Shown here piece by piece: positions 16,516 to 25,226 of a DNA stretch of 64,000 nucleotides. Origin of the DNA: Ruegeria atlantica. Lineage in GTDB: Bacteria > Pseudomonadota > Alphaproteobacteria > Rhodobacterales > Rhodobacteraceae. Below the pieces are notes generated by a model, which was not told the DNA's origin, ran no database searches, and worked only from the letters and a program-made list of their open reading frames with translations. Location of the stretch: contig NZ_WQCG01000009.1 of assembly GCF_013032505.1 (NCBI RefSeq), positions 62,001 through 126,000 of the forward strand. Direction: 5' to 3'. The first letter of the stretch is position 1. Every line of letters starts with the position of its first letter. A program made the position numbers and the translations under genes.

Positions 16516-17337
16516 TTAAATCAACCACCAGCGCTCGGCAATTCGCCCATCATCCAAAACGCGATCCGTTCCGATTTGGCGTGGCATACCGACATGCGCT
16601 GCAACAGCCAGCGCCATGTTGGATTCGTTTGGGAAAAAGCGCAATCCACGTTGCGGGCCTAACCCCTCGGCCTCAGGCTGCACAGCGATATCCACATAGC
16701 CATCCCGCAACGCCTCAGTGCGCACTCGTGCGTCGGGGATGACGATAACCTCAAGGGTTTCAGCCCAACCGGCCGATCCGTCCTTATAATGGCCCGCCAC
16801 CCGGCGCCCGAGGAAATGACGATCATCTTCAGCCCGCTCAACACGGTAGCAACCGGTGCCGTTCGCAGCCCGTAGTGGCGTTACACCTTGTCCGGTGCGC
16901 GTGATAACGAATCTGCTGTCAGCCAGAAGGAAGGGCAGACCCGGGTTGGCCTGGGTCAGTTCCAAACGCACGCGGTTATCCGACAAGGCTTCGACCCGCC
17001 CGACATCGCCCAAAACAACCATCACATCGTTAACGTCAAGTGCCGTCCCATCGTGAAACCGGGCTGTTTCGCGCAGATCAAAGCTCCAGTTGCGGGCTTG
17101 GGAATCAGTCTGCCAATCGGTCGCAAGCTCTCCGCGCAAGGTGCCGTCGGGTGCAATCTCGGTCAGCGTGCCGAAAACAGCGCCACGGGCGACCTGTTCC
17201 AAACTGTCGTCGCGCGGCACCGCCAGGCGCAGCGTTCCGCCCACTTTCGGTGTATCGGCCAAAGAAGTCCCCGTCGCCGCCAACAATGCGGCAGCAGCAC
17301 CAGAGGCAAACAGAGCGCGACGGTCAATCCGGGTCAT
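16516..17337 (-). CDS. short peptide/oligopeptide-binding-like protein (SBP family 5), Tat signal
   Basis: 273 residues. The N terminus (RIDRRALFASGAAAALLA) is a probable twin-arginine signal. The mature part starts with KVGGTLRLAVPRDD and continues with LATDWQ, the WSFDLRETARFHDGT segment and DVMVVLGDV, matching the N-terminal lobe of family-5 solute-binding proteins (DppA/OppA type). Those are normally about 500 residues; this is roughly half, with no permease or ATPase nearby. It overlaps the upstream pip gene by 4 bases (ATGA). Either a truncated former binding protein or a reduced periplasmic form with another role. Confidence 0.75.
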   Translation of the reverse strand: MTRIDRRALFASGAAAALLAATGTSLADTPKVGGTLRLAVPRDDSLEQVARGAVFGTLTEIAPDGTLRGELATDWQTDSQARNWSFDLRETARFHDGTALDVNDVMVVLGDVGRVEALSDNRVRLELTQANPGLPFLLADSRFVITRTGQGVTPLRAANGTGCYRVERAEDDRHFLGRRVAGHYKDGSAGWAETLEVIVIPDARVRTEALRDGYVDIAVQPEAEGLGPQRGLRFFPNESNMALAVAAHVGMPRQIGTDRVLDDGRIAERWWLI

Positions 17338-18311
17338 AATGCACCCTCTGCCACTCGGTCCATGATGCGAACCAATTCAGCACTGATTCCGGGCTCGGAC
17401 AACGCATGCCCTGCCTGACGCACCATCTTCAGCTCGGCATTGGGCCAACGCTCGGCAAGGTTCCACGCCGCCTGAGGCGGACAAATCATGTCATACCTCC
17501 CCTGTACGATGTGGCCGGGGATATGAGAGATCCGGTCCATCTGGTCCAGAATCTGCCCGTCGCGCTCAAGAAACGCGTTGTTGATGAAATAATGATTCTC
17601 AAGACGCGCAAACGCGCGCGCGTATTCCCCAGGGCTTTCCCCGGTTGCGCCATGCGAATGGATCGACGCCAGGGCGTTTTCCCAACTGGACCAGGCGCGC
17701 GCATACAGAATCTCGGTCGCGCGATCACCCGAGAACAGGCGTTTGTTATATGCGCCGATCGTGTCGCTTAGTTCACTTTCCGACAGCAGAGCAGTGAATT
17801 TTGACCATTGTTCGGGCCAAAACTTGCCCGCACCGCCACCATAAAACCAGTTCAGCTCAGCCTGCGTTGCAAGGAACACACCGCGCAGCACCAGTCTGCT
17901 AACGCGATCTGGGTGGGATTGCGCATAGACCAGCGCAAGCGTAGCCCCCCAGCTGCCGCCGAAAACGATCCATTCGTCTATATCCAGCAGCGTGCGTAGT
18001 CGTTCGATATCGTCCACCAAATGCCATGTGGTGTTATCCGTGACCGAAGCATGAGGCCGCGAACGACCACACCCACGCTGATCAAAAAGAATCACCCGAT
18101 AGACGTTCGGATCGAAATAACGCCGCATGGCCGGGCTGCAGCCACCACCGGGCCCCCCATGCAGAATCACCACAGGAAGGCCATTGGGATTGCCGCATTG
18201 TTCCATATAGATACGGTGCCCGTCGCCCACATCGACCATCCGCTGATCGAATGGGTCGATCGGCGGGTACAGATATTGAACTGCGCGCTTTTGGTCCGGG
18301 TACTTGTCCAT
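17334..18311 (-). CDS. pip: proline iminopeptidase
   Basis: Alpha/beta hydrolase of peptidase family S33 that removes N-terminal proline. 325 residues with the family start YPPIDPFDQRMVDVGDGH, the oxyanion segment HGGPGGGCSP, a nucleophile elbow GGSWGATLAL (Ser ~115), the RGVFLATQ region and a catalytic His in QAGHALSEPG. Cytoplasmic, no signal peptide. Divergent from ubiG with 48 bases between. The overlap with the following binding-protein-like gene indicates co-transcription. Confidence 0.93.
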   Translation of the reverse strand: MDKYPDQKRAVQYLYPPIDPFDQRMVDVGDGHRIYMEQCGNPNGLPVVILHGGPGGGCSPAMRRYFDPNVYRVILFDQRGCGRSRPHASVTDNTTWHLVDDIERLRTLLDIDEWIVFGGSWGATLALVYAQSHPDRVSRLVLRGVFLATQAELNWFYGGGAGKFWPEQWSKFTALLSESELSDTIGAYNKRLFSGDRATEILYARAWSSWENALASIHSHGATGESPGEYARAFARLENHYFINNAFLERDGQILDQMDRISHIPGHIVQGRYDMICPPQAAWNLAERWPNAELKMVRQAGHALSEPGISAELVRIMDRVAEGAL

Positions 18312-18359
18312 TATGGCCCTATATAGTCCTTAAGCGTAAAAGAGCATACGGAGACAGGA

Positions 18360-19106
18360 ATGCAAGCGCATCCGAACACGGTTGACCCTTCTGAGATCGC
18401 AAAATTCGAAGCGATGGCCGCAGAATGGTGGGACCCGCATGGAAAATTCAAACCACTGCACATGCTCAACCCCTGTCGGCTGGATTATATCACACAGCAG
18501 ATTGCAGGCGAATTCGATCGCGATTTGAAGGCCGCAAAGCCGTTCGAGGGTCTGCGTTTGCTGGATATCGGCTGCGGCGGCGGGCTGCTGAGCGAACCAA
18601 TGGCCCGCCTTGGAGCCGAAGTAGTCGGAGCAGATGCCGCCGAAGGCAACCTGCCCGTCGCGAGAATCCACGCGGAACAATCCGGGCTGGAGATCGACTA
18701 CCGCCACACCACTGCCGAGGACATGGCCGCTGCAGGCGAACAGTTCGACGTGGTGCTGAACATGGAAGTGGTCGAGCATGTTGCCGACCCGTTGGGATTT
18801 CTGACAGCCTCGCAGCAATTACTGAAACCGGGCGGGTTGCTGATCTGTTCGACCATCAACCGCAATCCGAAATCTTATGCCATGGCCATTTTCGGGGCCG
18901 AGGTCGTCATGCGCTGGCTGCCCCGCGGCACGCATGAGTGGAACAAGTTCATCACTCCCGATGAGCTGTTTGACCTACTGCGCCAAGCCGGGCTGGGGCC
19001 GGTGGACCGCAAGGGTTTCGTGTTCAACCCGATCCTGTGGAGTTGGTCGATCTCGGACCGCGACCTGAGCGTGAATTATGTGACGGCGAGTGTGAAGCCG
19101 AGTTAA
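18360..19106 (+). CDS. ubiG: ubiquinone biosynthesis O-methyltransferase
   Basis: SAM-dependent enzyme performing both O-methylations in ubiquinone synthesis. 248 residues, starting with a family-typical VDPSEIAKFEAMAAEWWDP segment, then HMLNPCRLDYI, SAM motif I LLDIGCGGGLLSEPMARLGA, NMEVVEHVADP and the C-terminal THEWNKFI region. An AGG-rich box (GGAGACAGGA) precedes the ATG. Monocistronic as far as visible. Confidence 0.96.
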   Translation: MQAHPNTVDPSEIAKFEAMAAEWWDPHGKFKPLHMLNPCRLDYITQQIAGEFDRDLKAAKPFEGLRLLDIGCGGGLLSEPMARLGAEVVGADAAEGNLPVARIHAEQSGLEIDYRHTTAEDMAAAGEQFDVVLNMEVVEHVADPLGFLTASQQLLKPGGLLICSTINRNPKSYAMAIFGAEVVMRWLPRGTHEWNKFITPDELFDLLRQAGLGPVDRKGFVFNPILWSWSISDRDLSVNYVTASVKPS

Positions 19107-19231
19107 GGAAGATTTTTTGGCTCGATCGTTAAGTTACGCGCTGTGGCGCAGTATTTTATGGAGCCGCAATTTCCACTGCTACCATATTCAATAGCCCGCT
19201 AGCCACAGCACAAGAGGTAGCAGGCGGGTTC

Positions 19232-19696
19232 GTGTACGAGCATGAAGGCGTTCCGCTGTATGGCTATGTAAGCCATCCTAAGGTTTCTGAGGCGACTCAG
19301 GAAATAGCAGATCGTTACTTGGGTTCGAACTCGAACAACTATGATCTAGTAAGGGCGTTGTATTTTTTCGTCTTTATTGACCCCGAGATAGTTTCGGATG
19401 GCAAGTTTGTGAAACCAGTCGAATTAGAACTGACGGAGGAGATGACAGAACCATTTTCCAAACACGAACTCTCTGACGAAGGATGCAATGTAGGGAGAAT
19501 ATTCTCCACGAATGAAGAAGAAAAAGGAGAGTATTTGGTATGGCTTGTTCATGGTGGGCAATATGAGGGCAAAGAAGGAATTGAATCTTGTCTTCTTTTC
19601 GCGGCGGCGGCTTCGGCCGGAATTTGGTTGGGTGATTTTCCAGCTTTGGATCCCCGTGATTTACGGCAGCTTCTGGATAGAATGCTCTTAGAATGA
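19232..19696 (+). CDS. hypothetical protein, possibly a broken secreted-protein gene
   Basis: 154 residues from a GTG at 19232; not recognised. The same frame stays open back to base 19133, and that upstream part reads like a signal peptide ending in FNSPLATAQE, but it contains no ATG, GTG or TTG. A plausible start, TTG at 19117 behind an AAGGAAG box, is in another frame. So either a one-base indel has broken the gene or a cytoplasmic form starts at 19232. The protein is acidic, with YLVWLVHGGQYEG and a late hydrophobic segment LLFAAAASAGIWLG. More AT-rich than its neighbours, suggesting recent acquisition. Confidence 0.55.
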   Translation: MYEHEGVPLYGYVSHPKVSEATQEIADRYLGSNSNNYDLVRALYFFVFIDPEIVSDGKFVKPVELELTEEMTEPFSKHELSDEGCNVGRIFSTNEEEKGEYLVWLVHGGQYEGKEGIESCLLFAAAASAGIWLGDFPALDPRDLRQLLDRMLLE

Positions 19697-19796
19697 AGTG
19701 GCCGTTCAGTCCGCGGCACATTGCATGAGCATCAAGCCTGCCAGCGCCCGACCACACCAGTCCTGGATCCACCTTGGGACAACGGTTCGCTGATCC

Positions 19797-20237
19797 CTAC
19801 TCCCCCTCCAACTGCAACCGCAAATCCCGCAGCACGGGTAACGTGCTGCGCACCCGTTCAAGCCCCAACTCTCCGACGACACGGTTTATCAGCGGGGCAA
19901 TCGAGGAAATCGCCTGATCTCGTGCACGACGACCCGCAGGGCTGATTGCGACCATCTTGCGGCGGGCGTCGTCCCAGTCGGGGCGGATATGGATGTATCC
20001 GGCCCATTCCAGCTTAGCCAAGGTGTTGGTCATCGCCCCTCGGGTGACGTGAAAGGTGCTGGCCAGTTGCGCGGGAGATCGTTCGCCCCCGACAAAAACC
20101 AGATGGTTCAGAACTGAAAAGTGCGAGATCTCCATACCCTTGGGCAGCACCCGGCTAAGCCGGTTGCGCAATAGTTGATCGGCGGTCAGGATTTCGCTGA
20201 ACAGCGTGACCGCAAGGGCATTGTGTTCGTCAGTCAT
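19797..20237 (-). CDS. MarR family transcriptional regulator
   Basis: 146 residues with a winged helix-turn-helix: LASTFHVTRGAMTNTLAKLE (recognition region, ~63-82), the wing RPDWDDARRKMVAISPAGR and a C-terminal dimerisation helix. Dimeric DNA-binding repressor by family; ligand and targets unknown. Last gene of a minus-strand run comF-grxC-nitrilase-marR, 14 bases after the amidohydrolase gene. Confidence 0.9.
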   Translation of the reverse strand: MTDEHNALAVTLFSEILTADQLLRNRLSRVLPKGMEISHFSVLNHLVFVGGERSPAQLASTFHVTRGAMTNTLAKLEWAGYIHIRPDWDDARRKMVAISPAGRRARDQAISSIAPLINRVVGELGLERVRSTLPVLRDLRLQLEGE

Positions 20238-20251
20238 GGTCCGGTTCTGGA

Positions 20252-21082
20252 TCAGGGCCCGTCAAAGCGACGGACGTGAGTCAAAGAGGGCACGCGACGG
20301 CGCGCCTCAGACACAGAACTATCATGCAAATCGAAAATGTGAATGCCCGGATCGGTCCCTGCGTCGATGACAACCTCTCCCCACGGGGCAACGACCATGC
20401 TGTGGCCATAGGTATGGCGCGTCTTTCCGCGTGTTTTGGGATGCTCGCCGGTCTGGGCGGGTGCCAAAACCCAACAGCCAGTTTCAATCGCCCGCGCGCG
20501 TAGCAGCGATTCCCAGTGCGCGGCCCCGGTCACCGGTGAAAACGCCGCCGGAACTGTCAGGATACGTGCACCCGCCTGCGCCAAAGCCGCATAGAGCGCC
20601 GGAAACCGGATGTCATAACAGACGGTCATGCCGACCTTGCCGAAAGCGGTGTCGGCAATCACCGCCTTATCACCAGGGCGGTAGTTTTTCGATTCGCGGA
20701 AGGTCTCGGTCTCGGTGACCTGCACGTCGAACATGTGAATCTTGTCGTACCGCGCCACGATCTGCCCCTGCGGGTCGATCATGTAGGAGCGGTTTGCAAA
20801 CCGACCGTCCACATCATGCGTTTTGATCGCCAGCGACCCGATCAGCAAACAGACGCCCAGCGCGGCGGCCTGATCCCGCAGGCCCGCCAGCGTCTGGTCA
20901 TCTTCTTCGTGCTGCAGGACTTCGCGCTGCCGCGTGGTGCTGGTGGAGACGCAATTCGTCACCTCGGGTGTCAGGATGAACCGCGCGCCTTGCGCCGCTG
21001 CATCAACCATCATGGCGCGCACCACGTCCAAATTTTCGGCCGGATCATCCGACGAGGTGATCTGCAGAAGCGCGGTTTTCAT
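20252..21082 (-). CDS. carbon-nitrogen hydrolase (Nit1-type, probable deaminated-glutathione amidase)
   Basis: 276-residue member of the nitrilase superfamily with the Glu-Lys-Cys triad: Glu in LTPEVTN (~41), Lys in RYDKIHMFD and Cys155 in VGMTVCYDIRFP. The DVQVTETETFRES loop and overall length match the NIT1/YafV-like branch that hydrolyses deaminated glutathione. The adjacent glutaredoxin gene, overlapping by one base (TGATG), fits a glutathione-related role. Cytoplasmic. Confidence 0.88.
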   Translation of the reverse strand: MKTALLQITSSDDPAENLDVVRAMMVDAAAQGARFILTPEVTNCVSTSTTRQREVLQHEEDDQTLAGLRDQAAALGVCLLIGSLAIKTHDVDGRFANRSYMIDPQGQIVARYDKIHMFDVQVTETETFRESKNYRPGDKAVIADTAFGKVGMTVCYDIRFPALYAALAQAGARILTVPAAFSPVTGAAHWESLLRARAIETGCWVLAPAQTGEHPKTRGKTRHTYGHSMVVAPWGEVVIDAGTDPGIHIFDLHDSSVSEARRRVPSLTHVRRFDGP

Positions 21083-21339
21083 CAGGCCGCGAGCAGGCGA
21101 TCTAGCTTGCCCTGGCGCTCCAGTTCATAAAGCTCATCACAGCCACCGACATGCTGCGTACCGATAAATATCTGTGGAACGGTTCGCTTGCCACCTGCGC
21201 GCTTAATCATCTCGGGTTTGCGCTTGGGGTGCATCAGCACGTCGACTTCCTTGAACTCGACGCCCTTCTGCTTCAGCAGGCGCTTGGCCGCATGACAAAA
21301 ACCGCACAGCGGCGAGGTGTAGATTTCTACCGGTTTCAT
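21082..21339 (-). CDS. grxC: glutaredoxin 3
   Basis: 85-residue dithiol glutaredoxin with active site Cys12-Gly-Phe-Cys15 (SPLCGFCHAAK), the TVPQIF cis-proline loop and GGCDEL for glutathione binding. Start taken at 21339 (MKPVEIYTS), the usual family N terminus, though the frame opens 18 codons earlier. The common sequence between the cysteines is PY; here it is GF. Reduces disulfides with glutathione in the cytoplasm. Between comF and the nitrilase-type gene. Confidence 0.94.
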   Translation of the reverse strand: MKPVEIYTSPLCGFCHAAKRLLKQKGVEFKEVDVLMHPKRKPEMIKRAGGKRTVPQIFIGTQHVGGCDELYELERQGKLDRLLAA

Positions 21340-21376
21340 ATTCCGTACCTTCGCGTTTCGCATAATCTTGAGCGAA

Positions 21377-22105
21377 TTAGCTATCCTTGGCAACGCGCGC
21401 TAGGGTCAACACGAAAATATGACTTGCCCCGGATGCAAGGCAGACACGCGCGCAAGCCGCCAGTGTCGCACCGGACGTCATCACATCATCCACCAGCAAG
21501 ATATCGCGCCCATACAGGTGGGTTTTCCGCCTGGGATGGGCAATGATTGCGTTTTTCAGGGTTTCAGCCCTCTCAACGGCTGTTTTGCCATCCAGAACGG
21601 GTGTCTTCCGGCACCGAAGCAAAAGGTCTGGGCAAACCTCAAGCCCAACCTCTTTCCCAAGATGCTGCGCCAGCAGGGCGGATTGGTTATACCGGCGTTT
21701 CAGCAACCGGGACCAGTGCAGAGGCACCGGCGCGACCAGCATGCCGTCCCGAAACAGATCCTGCCCGGCCCGTGCCAGCCAGCGTGCCGCAGGGCGCGCC
21801 AGTTCGGGCCTGTCACCGTGTTTCAAAGCCAGGATCAACGACCGCGCCTTGCCATCATACAACAAAGCCGAACGTCCTTCCCGCCAAGGTCGGGGGGCAG
21901 CCATGCAATCATCGCATTCAATCCGATGCCCGTCTGCCATCCCCGGTAACGGTACTCCGCAGCTTTCGCAAACAACACCGCCGATAAAGGGTGTTTCTCG
22001 CCAGCAGGATCCGCACAGGCCGAAATCCGTCTCGGTCAGATCACCGCATCCCAGGCATCGCGGCGGGTAGATCAGCGAGACGGCGGTTTGAATCCGCTGC
22101 CACAT
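21377..22105 (-). CDS. comF: ComF family protein (phosphoribosyltransferase-like)
   Basis: 242 residues from the ATG at 22105 (MWQRIQTAV). N-terminal zinc-ribbon cysteines CLGCGD, CGSCW and CESCG (~residues 17-50) are followed by a type-I phosphoribosyltransferase domain with the PRPP loop ILLVDDVMTSGATLAAC. Homologues act in uptake of DNA for transformation, but the role in Rhodobacteraceae is not settled. The longer frame from 22141 would overlap the divergent methyltransferase gene. Confidence 0.88.
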   Translation of the reverse strand: MWQRIQTAVSLIYPPRCLGCGDLTETDFGLCGSCWRETPFIGGVVCESCGVPLPGMADGHRIECDDCMAAPRPWREGRSALLYDGKARSLILALKHGDRPELARPAARWLARAGQDLFRDGMLVAPVPLHWSRLLKRRYNQSALLAQHLGKEVGLEVCPDLLLRCRKTPVLDGKTAVERAETLKNAIIAHPRRKTHLYGRDILLVDDVMTSGATLAACARVCLASGASHIFVLTLARVAKDS

Positions 22106-22121
22106 GCGATAGTTGCGCCCT

Positions 22122-22952
22122 ATGAAACTGCCTGAATCCAACGCACCCTCTTTGTTTGATCGCCGGGCCGTTGCCCTGCATCGTGCCCGTGCACAGGACG
22201 AAGCCCTGTTCCTGCATCGCGCTACAGTGGACGAGGTTCAGGATCGGCTCTCTATGGTTAACAAAACCTTTACGGCCCCAGCGATCGTGACGCCGTTTGC
22301 GCATATCTGGCGCGAGGTGATCCCAGAGGCTGAATTCGTACCTGATGATGAGGTACTGGCTCTGCAACCTGGCACGCATGATTTGGTGATTCACGCGATG
22401 GCGCTGCATTGGGCCAACGACCCTGTCGGGCAATTGATCCAATGCCGCCGCGCCTTACGCCCTGACGGGTTGCTGCTGGTCGTGTGTCTGGGCGGAGAAA
22501 CCCTGCACGAGCTACGCGCAGCATTGGGAGAAGCCGAAATCGAAGTGACCGGAGGGCTCAGCCCCCGCATCGCCCCAATGGCTGAGTTGCGCGATCTGGG
22601 CGGTTTGTTGCAACGGGCGGGATTTGCGCTGCCGGTCGCCGACACCGCGCGCCTAACGGCGGAATATCGCGACATACTGCACCTGATGCACGACCTGCGC
22701 GCCATGGGTGAAGCCAACAGCCTGTCGGGGCGCTTAAAGCAACCCACCAAGCGGCAGGTTTTTGCCCGTGCGCAGCAGCTTTATGCTGACAATTTCCAGA
22801 CGCTGGAGAGGCGACTGACCGCCACATATGAATTGATCTGTCTGACCGGCTGGTCGCCGGATGACAGTCAACAGAAACCATTGCGCCCCGGATCGGCCAA
22901 AACGCGGCTTGCAGATGCGCTGGGCACAAAAGAAGGCAAACTGTCCAATTGA
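22122..22952 (+). CDS. SAM-dependent methyltransferase (BioC/NDUFAF5-like)
   Basis: 276 residues from the ATG at 22122 (MKLPESN); a TTG at 22113 could add three residues. Class-I methyltransferase: LFDRRAVALHRARAQD near the start, an acidic motif region, LVIHAMALHWANDPVGQL and LRPDGLLLVVCLGGETLHELR. These are hallmarks of the branch that includes mitochondrial NDUFAF5 and BioC. The SAM motif I glycines are poorly conserved, so activity or substrate may differ. It diverges from comF with only 16 bases between starts. Confidence 0.85.
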   Translation: MKLPESNAPSLFDRRAVALHRARAQDEALFLHRATVDEVQDRLSMVNKTFTAPAIVTPFAHIWREVIPEAEFVPDDEVLALQPGTHDLVIHAMALHWANDPVGQLIQCRRALRPDGLLLVVCLGGETLHELRAALGEAEIEVTGGLSPRIAPMAELRDLGGLLQRAGFALPVADTARLTAEYRDILHLMHDLRAMGEANSLSGRLKQPTKRQVFARAQQLYADNFQTLERRLTATYELICLTGWSPDDSQQKPLRPGSAKTRLADALGTKEGKLSN

Positions 22953-23009
22953 CGGCCGGGCTTTTCCGGTTATCTCAGGCCAGTACAGAGAAATCTCAGG
23001 AAGCTTCAG

Positions 23010-24059
23010 ATGTTTGACGCCACTCGCCCCGATCATGCCCCCACAGACCACCCAAAGGTCAGAATGGGCCGCGTCGGCATTCTGCTGGCCAACCTCGGCA
23101 CGCCTGACGATTACAGCTATTGGCCAATGCGCCGTTATCTGAACGAGTTTCTGTCGGATCAGCGCGTGATCGACTATCCAAAGTGGAAATGGCAGCCGAT
23201 ACTTCAGGGAATCATCCTGACCAAACGTCCGTTCAGCTCGGGCGAGGCCTACAAGTCGATCTGGAATCATGACAAGGGCGAAAGCCCGCTGATGACGATC
23301 ACCAAGGAACAGACCGACAAGTTGCGCGATGCGATGCAAGAACGGTACGGCGATCAGGTGATGGTCGATTTCTGCATGCGCTACGGCAACCCCTCAACCA
23401 AATCCAAAGTACGTGAAATGGTGGCCGCGGGCTGTGATCGCATTCTGTTCTTTCCGCTCTACCCGCAATATGCAGGCGCGACGACAGCAACAGCCAATGA
23501 TCAGTTCTTCCGTGCGTTGATGGACGAAGCCTGGCAACCCGCCTCACGGACCGTTCCCGCTTATTTTGACGAGCCTGCTTACATTGATGCCTTGGCTGCA
23601 TCGGTTGAAAAGGCCTATGCCAAGATGGAGACGAAGCCCGACATACTTGTCTGCTCCTACCACGGCATGCCCGAGCGGTATTTGCAGCAAGGTGACCCCT
23701 ATCATTGCCAGTGCGCGAAAACGAGCCGGTTGTTGAAGGAACGGCTGGGCTGGTCAGACGATCAGCTGGTCTCGACCTTCCAATCGCGATTCGGTCCGGA
23801 GGAATGGCTGAAACCCTATACCGTCGAGCACGTGGCCGAGTTGGCGCGGCAGGGCAAGAAGAACATCGCGGTAATCGCACCCGCGTTTTCAGCCGATTGC
23901 ATCGAGACGCTGGAAGAGATCAACGAAGAGATCAAGGAAAGCTTTGAAGAAGCGGGCGGCGAGAGCTTCACCTATATCCCCTGCCTCAATGACGATGATT
24001 CGCACATTTCCGCATTGGGTAAGGTAATCGAAGATAATCTGAAGGGTTGGCTCGACTGA
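23010..24059 (+). CDS. hemH: ferrochelatase
   Basis: Inserts Fe2+ into protoporphyrin IX, the last step of haem synthesis. 349 residues with RVGILLANLGTPDDYSYWPM near the start, SPLMTITKEQ, the FPLYPQYAGATTATANDQF segment, catalytic CSYHGMPERY (His ~217) and CQCAKTSRLL. The C-terminal part has FSADCIETLEEINEE. Membrane-associated by family. A strong hairpin terminator follows at 24087-24115. Confidence 0.97.
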   Translation: MFDATRPDHAPTDHPKVRMGRVGILLANLGTPDDYSYWPMRRYLNEFLSDQRVIDYPKWKWQPILQGIILTKRPFSSGEAYKSIWNHDKGESPLMTITKEQTDKLRDAMQERYGDQVMVDFCMRYGNPSTKSKVREMVAAGCDRILFFPLYPQYAGATTATANDQFFRALMDEAWQPASRTVPAYFDEPAYIDALAASVEKAYAKMETKPDILVCSYHGMPERYLQQGDPYHCQCAKTSRLLKERLGWSDDQLVSTFQSRFGPEEWLKPYTVEHVAELARQGKKNIAVIAPAFSADCIETLEEINEEIKESFEEAGGESFTYIPCLNDDDSHISALGKVIEDNLKGWLD

Positions 24060-24086
24060 CCGGCCCCTATCATCCAGGCATGAAAA

Positions 24087-24115
24087 AAGGCGGTGGAGCG
24101 ATCCACCGCCTTTTC
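24087..24115. terminator. bidirectional Rho-independent terminator
   Basis: An 11-base stem AAGGCGGTGGA/TCCACCGCCTT with a GCGA loop (24087-24112), with A residues before and T residues after. It serves hemH on the plus strand and the small membrane-protein gene on the minus strand. Confidence 0.92.
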
Positions 24116-24135
24116 TCTAGATAATGCTCGTCAAA

Positions 24136-24318
24136 TTAGCTTGCTGCAACAGCTGCGGCAACTACGACCAGCAGGATCAGCGGCAGGATGATACCCTGCG
24201 ACGAACCCTGAGTTTCCTCTACAACAACCGGTGCTTCAACAACCGGCTCTTCCAGGTTACCAGCATAAGCGGTCGAAGCAGCAGCAGTCAGTGCAGCGGC
24301 GAGAACGAGTTTCTTCAT
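24136..24318 (-). CDS. small exported single-span membrane protein, 60 residues
   Basis: Unrecognised function. From the ATG at 24318, behind a GGAGG box, it reads MKKLVLAAALTAAASTAYA (signal peptide), then an acidic, valine-rich stretch NLEEPVVEAPVVVEET, QGSSQG and a C-terminal membrane helix (IILPLILLVVVAAAVA). The mature protein would be about 40 residues, anchored by its C terminus with the acidic part in the periplasm. The frame opens 7 codons earlier, but the RBS favours 24318. It converges on hemH across a shared terminator. Confidence 0.8.
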   Translation of the reverse strand: MKKLVLAAALTAAASTAYAGNLEEPVVEAPVVVEETQGSSQGIILPLILLVVVAAAVAAS

Positions 24319-24457
24319 ATTAACCTCCAGAATTCGCACGGCTCCATATAGCGAAGCCGCACACTCAAGACTTACCTCGTGTTTTTTTCTAATCAGCTAT
24401 CCGGCTGGAATGCAATTGGAACTTGAGCCACAAGCGGGTTCGCGCGCGAAAATGTCG

Positions 24458-25057
24458 TCAAATTAGCAACACTTGCGTGCCGACCTTGGTCATCGAGAAT
24501 AGTTCGGCGATATCCTCGTTGAACAAACCGATACATCCGTTCGAAGACCGGCGACCGATTTTGCGCGTATCATGCGTTCCGTGAATCCGGTAATATTTCC
24601 AGCTGAGGTACAAAGCGTGTGTTCCCAATGGGTTATCTGGGCCTGGCGGAATGTGGTCCGGCCATTCGGGATTACGTTTCTTCATCGATGGTGTCGGCGA
24701 CCAACTGGGGCCTTCAACTTTGCGGATAACGCTGGTGCGGCCCCGACGGGTCAATTCTTCGGTCAACGGAACTGAAGACGGATAGAGTTTGTAAACAGTT
24801 TGGTCATCTGACCAGTAATGCAACGCCCGAGACACCGTATCGACCAGAATAGCTCCATTTCTAGTATTCGAGAAATAGGGCTGCCAATCCAGAGCGCGGA
24901 ACCCAGAAACGTTCCGGCGCACCTGAGGTTCTGGCTCCGGTGCTGGGCGCAATGGATCCCCAGGGATATATTGGGCAATAGCGGGCGAGGACAACAGGGC
25001 CGAAGCACCGGCCAGAAATCCACGGCGACTGGATTGAAGAATTGGTTTCTTGACCAT
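24458..25057 (-). CDS. L,D-transpeptidase family protein with Tat signal
   Basis: 199 residues. N-terminal twin-arginine signal (SRRGFLAGASALLSSPAIA). YkuD-type catalytic domain in the C-terminal half with HGTHDTRKIGRRSSNGCIGL, i.e. the H-X14-SNGC-type motif, nucleophile Cys175. Acts in the periplasm on peptidoglycan stem peptides, either cross-linking them or attaching proteins. Divergent from the CAP-domain gene with 169 bases between. Confidence 0.92.
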   Translation of the reverse strand: MVKKPILQSSRRGFLAGASALLSSPAIAQYIPGDPLRPAPEPEPQVRRNVSGFRALDWQPYFSNTRNGAILVDTVSRALHYWSDDQTVYKLYPSSVPLTEELTRRGRTSVIRKVEGPSWSPTPSMKKRNPEWPDHIPPGPDNPLGTHALYLSWKYYRIHGTHDTRKIGRRSSNGCIGLFNEDIAELFSMTKVGTQVLLI

Positions 25058-25226
25058 AGCGAACGGTCCTTTGCGAAAGATGTCCTGAAATTTCGACGTA
25101 TTTTATTGCCAGAATGCGTCAATCGCAAATCAAACCGGCAGAAACATGCAAGAATCAGCCATTGCAGGTTTGCCCAAGGCTGCATGGCGCGCTATGCCGT
25201 AGGGCGACACAATAATCAGGTCGATC

